From an uncultured cyanobacterium (GTDB lineage Bacteria > Cyanobacteriota > Cyanobacteriia > PCC-6307 > Cyanobiaceae), in contig CAIOCZ010000022.1 of NCBI GenBank assembly GCA_903856805.1, positions 1-64,000 of the forward strand: a DNA stretch of 64,000 bases, read 5' to 3'. The position numbers were made by a program, and so were the translations under genes. Shown here piece after piece: positions 53,475-61,776 of this stretch (the stretch's first letter is position 1; each line of letters opens with the position of its first letter). The notes under the pieces are model-generated. The model had not been told where the DNA came from. It was given only the letters and a program-made list of their open reading frames with translations, and searched no databases.

Positions 53475-55706
53475 ATGGCGAGCCCTGTGGTGGTGACCTT
53501 TTTCTCGCTCCAGTTGCGCCGACTCGGTCGTGTTTTGCGGCCCCGTCGTCGCCCCCCCTGCGTGCTTCAGTATGACGCTGAGGACTGTGGTGCCGCCTGT
53601 CTCGCCACCATCTGCCAGACCCACGGCCAACGCCTGCCCCTGGCGCTCGTGCGCCAACGGGTGGGCACCTCCGCCCAGGGCACGACCCTGTTGGGCCTCA
53701 AACGTGGGGCCGACAGTCTTGGCTTTCAGGCCCGGCCCGCCAAGGCTGAACCGTCCGTGCTCGATCATCTTGAACAGGTTCCCCTGCCGGTGATCTGTCA
53801 CTGGCGCGGTAACCATTGGGTGGTGCTGCACGGCCGCCAGGGCAACCAGCTGCTGGTGGCCGATCCCTCCATGGGGCTGGTGCGATTGGATCGCAAAGCC
53901 TTCCTGGCCGGTTGGGATGACGGTGTGCTGCTGCTGCTCGACCCTGATCCCCTGCGCTTCCCCCCGGATCTTTCCGGCGACACTGTCACCCCATCAGCCC
54001 AGGGTCTCTTGGCCTTGGGCCGTTATGTGTTGCCATTTCGTCGTTTACTGCTGCAGGCTTTTGGCCTGAATTTATCCATCGGCTTTCTGGCCCTGGGGAT
54101 GCCGCTGCTGATGCAGATCCTCACCGATGACGTGTTGGTGCGGGGCGACGATCAGATGCTGATCAGTCTTTCCCTCGGCATCATGATGATGTTTGTGATG
54201 CGGGGCCTGCTGGAACTGCTGCAGGGAACCCTGGTGGGTCACTTCGGCCAGAAGGTGCAGTTGCAGATGATCCTGCACTATGGCCGCCATCTGCTGCAAT
54301 TACCGCTCAGTTATTTCGAAAGTCGTCGCAGTGGCGAGGTGGTGAGTCGCCTCGAAGATATCCAGCAGATCAATAAGCTCGTGGCCCAGCTGGCCCTCGG
54401 CCTGCCTGGTCAGTGCTGCATCGCCCTGGTCTCCTTGCTGTGGATGTGGACCTACAGCAGTGGCCTCACCCTGGCCGCGTTGGTGGGCTTTGGCCTCGTG
54501 ATCGGGGTCCAGGTGGTGGCGTTGCCCGCTCTCCATCGGCGCACCCAGGGATTGGTGGTGCAATCCGCCGATAACCAGGGGTTCCTGGTGGAAGTGTTCC
54601 GGGCCGCCACCCTGCTCAAAACCACTGAGGCCAGTGAACAGGCCTGGCAGCAGTTTCAGCGGGATTTCGGCCGCCTCGCCAATCTCTCCTGGACCGTCGG
54701 GCTGCTGGACCTCAAGCTGTCCTCGGTCACCGGGCTGCTGGGCAGCCTCACCAGCATCGGCTTGCTCTGGTACGGCAGTTCCTTTGTGCTCGCCAAGCAG
54801 ATGAGCATCGGCCAGTTGCTGGCCTTTAACGGCATGGGCAGCAATGTGCTGGTGTTCCTGGCTGCCATCGGTGGCCTCAGCCAGGAGCTGATCACCTCCC
54901 AGGTGGTGATGCGCCGCCTCAATGATGCCCTGGAGCATCCGGTGGAGGCCAGCGGCAACGCCCCGCGCCAGGAGGCCACCCTCAACGGCGACGCCGACAT
55001 CGTCTGCCGGGGGGTCACCTTTCACCATCCCGGTCGGCTGGCCCTGCTCGATGACCTCAATCTGCGCCTTCCCGGTGGGTTGACCACGGCGCTGATCGGC
55101 GAATCGGGCTGTGGCAAGAGCACCCTCACCAAGCTGATTGCTGGCCTCTATCCCTTGCAGCAGGGATCCATCGAGTATGGCCCCTTCAGCAGTCGGGATC
55201 TTTCCCTCGCCTGCCTGCGGCGGCAGGTGGTGCTGCTGCCCCAGGAGGACACCTTCCTCAATCGCTCGATCTTCGACAATTTTTTGTTTGCCTACCCCTG
55301 GCTCAGCTTCGATCAGGTGGTGAATCTCTGCCAGCTCACCCTGGCCGACGAGTTCATCCGCGACCTTCCCAATGGCTACGGCACGGTGTTGGGGGAATTC
55401 GGCGCCAATCTTTCCGGGGGCCAGCGCCAACGGTTGGCCCTGGCCCGAGCCCTGGCCAGTGATCCGCCGGTGCTGCTGCTGGATGAATCCACCTCGGCCC
55501 TGGATCCGGTGTTGGAGGCACGGCTGATGGATCGGCTGCTGCACCAGCGCCAGGGCAAGACCACCGTGATGGTCAGCCATCGGCCGGCGGTGATCCTGCG
55601 GGCCGATTGGATCGTGTTCATGGAGCACGGCCGGGTGCGGCAGCAGGACCGTCCCCAGGGTCTCCGCGATCACGTCCTCGTTGCCCCCTACCTCCAGGCC
55701 GCCTGA
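53475..55706 (+). CDS. Peptidase C39 domain-containing ABC transporter (bacteriocin/peptide maturation and export)
   Basis: C39 catalytic VLQYDAEDCGAACLATICQ, CHWRGNHWVVLHG, VADPSMG; TM domain; GESGCGKST, LSGGQRQRLALARAL, VLLLDESTSALD. Confidence 0.95.
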   Translation: MASPVVVTFFSLQLRRLGRVLRPRRRPPCVLQYDAEDCGAACLATICQTHGQRLPLALVRQRVGTSAQGTTLLGLKRGADSLGFQARPAKAEPSVLDHLEQVPLPVICHWRGNHWVVLHGRQGNQLLVADPSMGLVRLDRKAFLAGWDDGVLLLLDPDPLRFPPDLSGDTVTPSAQGLLALGRYVLPFRRLLLQAFGLNLSIGFLALGMPLLMQILTDDVLVRGDDQMLISLSLGIMMMFVMRGLLELLQGTLVGHFGQKVQLQMILHYGRHLLQLPLSYFESRRSGEVVSRLEDIQQINKLVAQLALGLPGQCCIALVSLLWMWTYSSGLTLAALVGFGLVIGVQVVALPALHRRTQGLVVQSADNQGFLVEVFRAATLLKTTEASEQAWQQFQRDFGRLANLSWTVGLLDLKLSSVTGLLGSLTSIGLLWYGSSFVLAKQMSIGQLLAFNGMGSNVLVFLAAIGGLSQELITSQVVMRRLNDALEHPVEASGNAPRQEATLNGDADIVCRGVTFHHPGRLALLDDLNLRLPGGLTTALIGESGCGKSTLTKLIAGLYPLQQGSIEYGPFSSRDLSLACLRRQVVLLPQEDTFLNRSIFDNFLFAYPWLSFDQVVNLCQLTLADEFIRDLPNGYGTVLGEFGANLSGGQRQRLALARALASDPPVLLLDESTSALDPVLEARLMDRLLHQRQGKTTVMVSHRPAVILRADWIVFMEHGRVRQQDRPQGLRDHVLVAPYLQAA

Positions 55707-56990
55707 ATGATGGACGACAGCTCAAGCCTCCAAGTCGGTTCCACTCCCCTTGCCCCCACGCCCAAGGCCGTCGCCCCGCCAGCGGCCATCACCGTGCCGG
55801 GGGCCGTCGCCCCGCCGCCGCCACCGCTCGCCCCGGGCGGCGACGAGTTCCTCCCCGGACCTGGGCCCTGGGCGGCCCAGCTGGGGAAGGCGCTGTTGGT
55901 GTTGATCAGCCTCAGTGGAGTGGCCCTGGTGGTGTGGCCCCTGAACGAAACGGTGCGGTCCAGTGGCGTGGTGCGTCCCGTCGGCGAAAACACCTCGGTG
56001 CAGAGCGAACTGGGGGGCACGGTGGCGGAGGTGTTGCTCCGCCCCAATCAGACGGTGGTGGCTGGCCAGCTCCTGGCGCGCCTGGATGCCAGCACCTATC
56101 TCGACACCCGAATCCAATTGCTGACCGAATTGGCCACCCTGCAGCGCCAGGCCCAGCAGGCCCGGGAGGAGCAACGCTCCCTGGAGGCCCAGGCCCAGGC
56201 CCTGGGCAGCCTTAGCACCGCCCTCACCGAAAGTTCCCGGCGGGGGGTGGACCAGGCCCAGGCCACCCTCGCCTTCGATCGCAGTGAATTGGGCCGCTAT
56301 CGCCAACTGCTGGAGAGTGGCGCCGTGCCCCGCAGTCTCGTGGATGAGAAACAGGCCCGCCAGATGGTGAGCCAGTCGGAGGTGCTCAAGGCGCTGCAGT
56401 CGGTGACCGAGGAGCGGGCCCGGGGCTTGAACGAGCTGGCCCGGCTGCGCCAGTCGGTGAGCCAGGCCCACACCTCCGCCGATGAACTCGACAAGCAGGT
56501 GGCCGAGCGCCGCACCCGGTTGGAGGAGGTGGAACGGGCGCTGCGCCACAGCGAGCTCCGATCGCCCCAGGCTGGATCGGTGCTGAGCACCACCCTGCGC
56601 CACCGCGGTCAGGTGATTCGCTCCGGGGAGGAGGTGGCCGTGTTGGCGCCGCTCAATCAACACCTGGAGGTGAAACTGCAGGTGCCGGCCCGCGACATCA
56701 GCCAGATCCGTCCCGGGCAGCGGGCCATGCTGCGGCTGTCCGCCTGTCCCACGCCGGAATACGGCGTGTTGCCGGCCCAGGTGCTCAGCCTCTCGGCCGA
56801 CACCTTGCCGGCGGCTGAGGGGCGTCAGGGGTCGTTCGAGCTGCTGCTGCGGCCGGAGCGCCGCCAGCTCCAGGGCCGCCAAGGAACCTGCCTGTTGCGG
56901 CCCGGCCTGGATGTGGTGGGCGACGTCCTGACCCGGCGCACCACCGTGCTGATGTATCTGCTGAATAAGTTGCGGCTGGGCACGGCCTGA
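55707..56990 (+). CDS. HlyD-family membrane fusion/adaptor protein
   Basis: Single N-terminal TM; GTVAEVLLRPNQTVVAGQLLARLDAS; coiled-coil; LRSPQAGSVLSTTLRHRGQVIRSGEEVAVLAPLNQHLEVKLQVPARDISQIRPGQRAMLRLSACP; starts directly after the ABC stop codon. Confidence 0.93.
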   Translation: MMDDSSSLQVGSTPLAPTPKAVAPPAAITVPGAVAPPPPPLAPGGDEFLPGPGPWAAQLGKALLVLISLSGVALVVWPLNETVRSSGVVRPVGENTSVQSELGGTVAEVLLRPNQTVVAGQLLARLDASTYLDTRIQLLTELATLQRQAQQAREEQRSLEAQAQALGSLSTALTESSRRGVDQAQATLAFDRSELGRYRQLLESGAVPRSLVDEKQARQMVSQSEVLKALQSVTEERARGLNELARLRQSVSQAHTSADELDKQVAERRTRLEEVERALRHSELRSPQAGSVLSTTLRHRGQVIRSGEEVAVLAPLNQHLEVKLQVPARDISQIRPGQRAMLRLSACPTPEYGVLPAQVLSLSADTLPAAEGRQGSFELLLRPERRQLQGRQGTCLLRPGLDVVGDVLTRRTTVLMYLLNKLRLGTA

Positions 56991-57033
56991 CCACCCGCCC
57001 CCGAACGATCGCTCCGCCGGAGGCCCAAGGGCC

Positions 57034-57891
57034 TCACTCCGGGCTGAGCATGGGGGCGATCTGGCGGCGCAGCTTGAGCAGGGCCTGCTTTTCGATCCAC
57101 TGCACCTGGCCCTTTTTTAGGCCGGTGGCTTCCGCCACCTTGGCCATGGAGAGCGATTGGTCGCGGTTGTAGCGCAACTGGATCACCCGCCGCTCCTGGG
57201 GATTGAGCAGGTTGATCTTGTCGTGCAGCCAGCCGTAGTCATCAACGGGGTTGAGGGCTTGACCATCGCTGATCACATCGATCAGGTTGGATTCGTTGTC
57301 GTCGCCCCCAATGCGTTGATCCAGGGACAACAGATTGCAGCGATGACTGACTTCCAATACGAAGTCAATTCGTTCTTCGCTTTCCCCCAGGGCTTGGGCT
57401 ACATTTTGTTTGGTTAGAGGGGCGGAATTGGCGGCACGGATAGCGGTGGCACGTTTGGCAAGGTCGTTAATGTCTGCAGGAACTTTGATCGTTTGTGTGC
57501 GTTCTCTTAGGTAGCGATTAACCGCCTGTCGAATCCACCAGTAGCCGTAGGTGGAGAAGCGGTAACCGCGGCTTGGATCGAAGCGCTCAACCGCACGCAT
57601 CAGGCCAAGATTTCCAGCTTGTACTAAATCGAGGACGTCCACCTGGAGATGGATGATATGGCGGTTGCGACGCATGCAGATCATCACAACTAACCGCAGA
57701 TTTGCGCAGACCATTCGATGCATGGCTCGGCGTCCGCGCCTTTCCACAGCTCGACTGGGCTCCGTTTGAACCAGCCATTCCTGCACCAGGCTGGCCAGGT
57801 GAACTTCCTCCGCCGCCGTGAGCAGGGGGATGCGACCAATGTTGCGTAAATAGTCGCCGAGAGCGTCTTGCATCGATGACCTGTTTAACAA
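57034..57891 (-). CDS. RNA polymerase sigma-70 family factor, paralog of 48899-49738
   Basis: NLRLVVMICMRRNRHIIHLQVDVLDLVQAGNLGLMRAVERFDPSRGYRFSTYGYWWIRQAVNRYLRERTQTIKVP...NPQERRVIQLRYNRDQSLSMAKVAEATGLKKGQVQWIEKQALLKLRRQ. Confidence 0.93.
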   Translation of the reverse strand: MLNRSSMQDALGDYLRNIGRIPLLTAAEEVHLASLVQEWLVQTEPSRAVERRGRRAMHRMVCANLRLVVMICMRRNRHIIHLQVDVLDLVQAGNLGLMRAVERFDPSRGYRFSTYGYWWIRQAVNRYLRERTQTIKVPADINDLAKRATAIRAANSAPLTKQNVAQALGESEERIDFVLEVSHRCNLLSLDQRIGGDDNESNLIDVISDGQALNPVDDYGWLHDKINLLNPQERRVIQLRYNRDQSLSMAKVAEATGLKKGQVQWIEKQALLKLRRQIAPMLSPE

Positions 57892-57977
57892 CCCTCAGAT
57901 CATGTAGAAAGACCCCTCCGAAAATGGCAAAACTCATCGCATTTGCAGCGCCCTTGCCGAGTCTCCGGCCCCGATGC

Positions 57978-58631
57978 TCAGGCCGTGGCTCCCGCTAACA
58001 GCTCGATCAGCTCGGAGTCGGTCGGCTGGGTGAAATCCCTGAACCATCGTTTTCGTTGCCCCCCCGCGATCACCGGCCGCAGCACCACCAGATCGTCGGC
58101 CAGGTTGGCCACCAGATTCCGTCCGCGGCGATCGGCCATCGGCGTCGCCACCGTGATCGAGGCGGGATAGAGGCGCCGTAGGGAGGTGAGGGCTGCCGCC
58201 ATCGTCAGCCCGGAACGGATCCCCTCGTCCACCACGATCAGCCGCTGGCCCCGGAGGTCATGGGGCAGGGCATCGGCGAAGCAGAGCTGGAGCCGCCGCA
58301 ACTCCGCCTCCAGAACGTTCAGCAGCTGGAGATCCTCCGGGTCGGTGGCGCGTTGGCCCGCCTCGGGGCGATCCCGCGCCACGACGTTGCCGGGGGCCAG
58401 GGCCATCCGCGTTCTGGCGCCGTCGCCGCCCAGCCGCTGCACAGACCAGCTCGCCAGCGGCAGCCGCAACTCCCGCGCCAGCCCCGCCGCCACCACCAAG
58501 CCGCCGTGGGGGAGACCCAGCACCCGGGTGTCCCAGAGGCGGCCGCGGCAGTGCGGCAGCTTGACCGCCAGGGCCTGCCCGGCCCGGTTTCGATCCGGCC
58601 AGGGAGCCCTCAAGTCCATGCGCCCCATCAC
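57978..58631 (-). CDS. Phosphoribosyltransferase-like protein with altered PRPP loop
   Basis: RNRAGQALAVKLPHCRGRLWDTRVLGLPHGGLVVAAGLARELRLPLASWSVQRLG...LIVVDEGIRSGLTMAAALTSLRRLYPASITVATPMADRRG. Confidence 0.8.
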   Translation of the reverse strand: MMGRMDLRAPWPDRNRAGQALAVKLPHCRGRLWDTRVLGLPHGGLVVAAGLARELRLPLASWSVQRLGGDGARTRMALAPGNVVARDRPEAGQRATDPEDLQLLNVLEAELRRLQLCFADALPHDLRGQRLIVVDEGIRSGLTMAAALTSLRRLYPASITVATPMADRRGRNLVANLADDLVVLRPVIAGGQRKRWFRDFTQPTDSELIELLAGATA

Positions 58632-58698
58632 TGCCCTCCCTGGTTCTGGTTCCAGCCTGACGGGGGTGGGCCTGGCTGTGCGCTGCGGGGCTAGGGGG

Positions 58699-58926
58699 TT
58701 ATTGGGGCCGGACAGCTCCGGCCTTGTCGCAGCTGCCGGCCTTTTCCAAGGTGGATCCCGTCGCCGTCTTGAGGCGGCACATGTAGGAGATTTTTTTGGC
58801 GTTGTTTTCGATCTTCTGCCAGTAGTAGCCCTTGGCTGGCTTGCCTTCGGCCAGCACCTTGGCGCTGCCTGGCAGTGCGGCCAGGCCGATCATCAGTCCC
58901 AGGGCGATCAATCGCAGGCTGTTCAT
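58699..58926 (-). CDS. Small secreted hypothetical protein
   Basis: MNSLRLIALGLMIGLAALPGSAKVLAEGKPAKGYYWQKIENNAKKISYMCRLKTATGSTLEKAGSCDKAGAVRPQ; signal peptide, two Cys. Confidence 0.6.
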   Translation of the reverse strand: MNSLRLIALGLMIGLAALPGSAKVLAEGKPAKGYYWQKIENNAKKISYMCRLKTATGSTLEKAGSCDKAGAVRPQ

Positions 58927-59109
58927 GGGGTGGAAGCCATCGGCCCCTCCCTGATAGCTCCTTCTTGGATCGGAGGCCAGGGGCGTGGCGTTCCGGGGCA
59001 GGGCCCCTGGCCGAGGGGTGGCGCAGGGATGCGCTGCCGATGGGGCAGTTGCGAACGCTGGACCGGCGGGGGGTGCTCCGCTCGTTAGACGGAGAGTCCA
59101 GGCGCGGCA

Positions 59110-59787
59110 TTGATGGGTGGGATCGAGACGGGCACGGCTCGGCTAGCGCTACCGCTGGCGGGGGTGGATCTCGCGGCCAGCCTGATCTTGCCCGCGGCCG
59201 CCCGCGGCCTGGTGTTGGTGGCCGACGGCGAGGCCGCCGACCTGCGGCCCGGCTGCGGTCCGCTCCTGGCCCGGATCCTCCATGAGGCCGACCTGGCCAC
59301 GTTGCTGGTGGAGTTGAGCACCGAGGGAGAACGGGGCGCCCCGCCGGTTGGCACCAGCGAAACGGCCGACATCGCCCGCCTCAGCACCCGGCTGATCGCC
59401 GCCATCGACTGGCTGGGCCAGCATCGGCCGATCGCCTCCCTTCCCCTGGGGCTGCTGGGGGTCCGGCGCGGCGCCGCCGCCGTGTTGCAGGCCGCCGCCG
59501 AGCGCCCCGGCGCGGTGCTGGCGGTGGTGTCCTGGAATGGACGGCCCGACCTGGCCTTCGATGCCCTGGCCCGCATCGTCAGCCCCACGTTGCTGATGGT
59601 GGGGGGGGAGGACGTGGATCTTCTGGAGTTGAACAGCTGGGCGGCGGCACGGCTGCAGGCCCTCCATCAGATGACCGTGCTGTCGATGGACCGACCCCGC
59701 CCAGAGGGCGAGGAGGTTCAGGGCCAGGCCGCCGCCCGCCAGGCCCGTGACTGGTTTCTGCAGCAGTTGCCCCGGGCGGCGCATTGA
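59110..59787 (+). CDS. Dienelactone-hydrolase-like alpha/beta protein, apparently lacking catalytic residues
   Basis: GLVLVADGEAADLRPGCGPLLARILHEADLATLLVEL...LPLGLLGVRRGAAAVLQAAAERPGAVLAVVSWNGRPDLA...SPTLLMVGGEDVDLLELN. Confidence 0.7.
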   Translation: MMGGIETGTARLALPLAGVDLAASLILPAAARGLVLVADGEAADLRPGCGPLLARILHEADLATLLVELSTEGERGAPPVGTSETADIARLSTRLIAAIDWLGQHRPIASLPLGLLGVRRGAAAVLQAAAERPGAVLAVVSWNGRPDLAFDALARIVSPTLLMVGGEDVDLLELNSWAAARLQALHQMTVLSMDRPRPEGEEVQGQAAARQARDWFLQQLPRAAH

Positions 59788-59874
59788 ATCGCTCCTGAAC
59801 CGTCGCTGCCGCAGCCAACACCATCGTCGCGGCGATGCCGCCGCCATCGTTTTGGCCTGCTTCCCGGGCGCCGC

Positions 59875-60354
59875 ATGCTGTCCGCCGTACCCCTCCCGGA
59901 TGCTGCTGTCATGCCCTGTTTCGCTGAGTCCCTCGCGGCCCCCGTCGCCCTGCGGACCGCCCTGCTGGCGGCCCTGTTCCTGCCCCTGCTGTCTGCACCA
60001 GGCCAGGCCGGAGGGTTGGAGGCTCGCCTGGGGATGAAGGATCTCAACAGCCGCACCATGGAAACGATCACCGACGGTTTCCGGGAACTCCACCAGGAGG
60101 GCAGCTCCCGGTCCAGCTGGAGTGGTGAGACCAGCAGCGAGAACGTCCATCAGGAGCTCAAGTTGAGCCTGGATGCGGATCCGACCTTCAAGGACCTGGA
60201 GCTGCGGCTGACGGGCGGCAGTATTTCCACCCTGATGCGGGCCGAGGGGGAGGACCGCAACAGCCGCGATGCCCTGGTGCGTGAGCACTACACCGGCACC
60301 ACCACGGTGGAGGAGCGCACGATCGAGAACTCCACCTTCGGCGGCACGTTCTGA
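59875..60354 (+). CDS. Secreted hypothetical protein
   Basis: Signal-like ALRTALLAALFLPLLSAPGQAGG followed by hydrophilic, S/E/T-rich region; 9 bp upstream of next ORF. Confidence 0.5.
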   Translation: MLSAVPLPDAAVMPCFAESLAAPVALRTALLAALFLPLLSAPGQAGGLEARLGMKDLNSRTMETITDGFRELHQEGSSRSSWSGETSSENVHQELKLSLDADPTFKDLELRLTGGSISTLMRAEGEDRNSRDALVREHYTGTTTVEERTIENSTFGGTF

Positions 60355-60363
60355 GGTAGGAAG

Positions 60364-60999
60364 ATGGCCGGAATCGCAGACCAATTCACCGACCAAATGC
60401 GCAATGGGATGGGGCGGTTTCGGCGGCTCGGAGTGCTATTCGCTCTGCTGGGCCCGTTGGGCGCCCCCGCTGGCCTGGCCCAGGCCCTAGGCGGCAGCAA
60501 TGCCGCCAGCAGTGGCTCCGGGGCCGAGGCGAGTGCCATGGGCAGTGCCTCCAACTCCCAGCTGAACAGTTCCGAAAGTCGTTCCTTTGGAGGGAATAAC
60601 AACAGCTACCAATACAACACCGAATTCGGTCAGGCTTCCGAATACGGGTTCAGCGCTCGCCAGGTGCGCTGCGAGGGTCCGCGGGCCTTCGTGGGGGGCT
60701 GGGCCGATCCCCAGGCGGATTACTGGTATGGCGGGCAATTGCAGGGCAACAACAGCTGGGAGATGCGGGGCGGTGCCGGCGTGGTGGTGCCCTTCGGCTC
60801 CCTGAACCAGACCTGCCAGGCGATGAGTCGACTGTTGGAGCAGCAGCTGCGCTTCGATACGGCCGTGGGGGTGGTGAAGGCCTGCCAGGGCCTGCGCCGC
60901 AGCGGCGTTCAGTTCGACCCCTCCCTGCTGGCGGCCTTCCCGCCGTTGGCGGCCTGCCAGGCGATGGCCGCCCTGCCGGTGGCGGGCGCCCCACCGTGA
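60364..60999 (+). CDS. Secreted hypothetical protein with N/S/G-rich segment and Cys-containing C-terminus
   Basis: FALLGPLGAPAGLAQALGGSNAASSGSGAEASAMGSASNSQLNSSES...QVRCEGPRAFVGGWADPQADYWYGG...NQTCQAMSRLLEQQLRFDTAVGVVKACQGLR. Confidence 0.6.
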   Translation: MAGIADQFTDQMRNGMGRFRRLGVLFALLGPLGAPAGLAQALGGSNAASSGSGAEASAMGSASNSQLNSSESRSFGGNNNSYQYNTEFGQASEYGFSARQVRCEGPRAFVGGWADPQADYWYGGQLQGNNSWEMRGGAGVVVPFGSLNQTCQAMSRLLEQQLRFDTAVGVVKACQGLRRSGVQFDPSLLAAFPPLAACQAMAALPVAGAPP

Positions 61000-61754
61000 G
61001 CACCGCGCCCGGCCCTCGCCGCCGGTCCGTCGCGGAGGGCAGGTTGGAGGCCATGGCGCGCCAACAGCTGGATCACATCGTCGTCGTCCAATTGATCGAA
61101 GCGTCGGTACCAGCTGCCCACGGCCTCCAGCCCCTCCACCACCGCCAACGCCTCCAGCCGTTCCGCCAGGGGAGCCAGGGTGGAGATCACCCGCCGGTCC
61201 AGCACGGGCACCGCCAGGATCAGGCCGGCCGGCTGAAGCTGCCGCAGCGACCGCAGGGCCGCCTGGGCCGTGAGGCCGGTGGCGATGCCGTCATCCACCA
61301 CCACCAGCCAGCGGTGGCGGAGCGTCTCCGGTGACGGATCGGCGTAGGTCCGCTGGCGCCGTTCCAGTTCCGCCTGTTGCTCCGCCAGCAGCCGCTGCTG
61401 CTGGGCCTGGCTCAGCCCCAGGCGCCGCACGCTCTCCTCATCCCACAGCACCCATCCCCCCGGGGCCAGGGCACCGATGGCGTATTCCGGCTGGCTGGGA
61501 TGGGCGAGTTTGCGCACCGCCCAGGTGACCAACGGCAGCTGCAGCTCCTGCGCCATCGCTGCCGCCACGGCCACGCCCCCCCGCGGCAACGCCACCAGGG
61601 TGGTGGTGGCACCCTGGCCGCGGTGATCCGCCAGCCGCGCGGCCAGGGCGCGTCCGGCCTCCTGGCGATCGGTCCAGAGGGGGCGCGATCCGGTCATGGC
61701 CACAGGGTGCCGGGGGATGTGCTCCCATGCTGGGCAGGGCGATCGCGGCTGCAT
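60909..61754 (-). CDS. Phosphoribosyltransferase domain protein (intact PRPP loop)
   Basis: RQEAGRALAARLADHRGQGATTTLVALPRGGVAVAAAMAQELQLPLVTWAVRKLAHP...WLVVVDDGIATGLTAQAALRSLRQLQPAGLILAVPVLDR; likely start MTGSRPLW near 61697; 3' end overlaps the convergent gene. Confidence 0.85.
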   Translation of the reverse strand: MQPRSPCPAWEHIPRHPVAMTGSRPLWTDRQEAGRALAARLADHRGQGATTTLVALPRGGVAVAAAMAQELQLPLVTWAVRKLAHPSQPEYAIGALAPGGWVLWDEESVRRLGLSQAQQQRLLAEQQAELERRQRTYADPSPETLRHRWLVVVDDGIATGLTAQAALRSLRQLQPAGLILAVPVLDRRVISTLAPLAERLEALAVVEGLEAVGSWYRRFDQLDDDDVIQLLARHGLQPALRDGPAARAGRGAHGGAPATGRAAIAWQAANGGKAASREGSN

Positions 61755-61776
61755 GGCCCCGGCGGGACGATGCCCG

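Noticed and set aside
54300-55673. 457-aa minus-strand ORF antisense to the C39 ABC transporter
   Set aside because: Shadow ORF; composition artefact of the sense coding sequence.
44690-57040. Similar GC-rich snippets (gggccttcgggcctcgctcggg near 44.70 kb; aggcccaagggcctcactccgggc near 57.02 kb) as a dispersed REP-like element
   Set aside because: Only short, imperfect similarity in a GC-rich genome; cannot separate from chance without a genome-wide repeat search.
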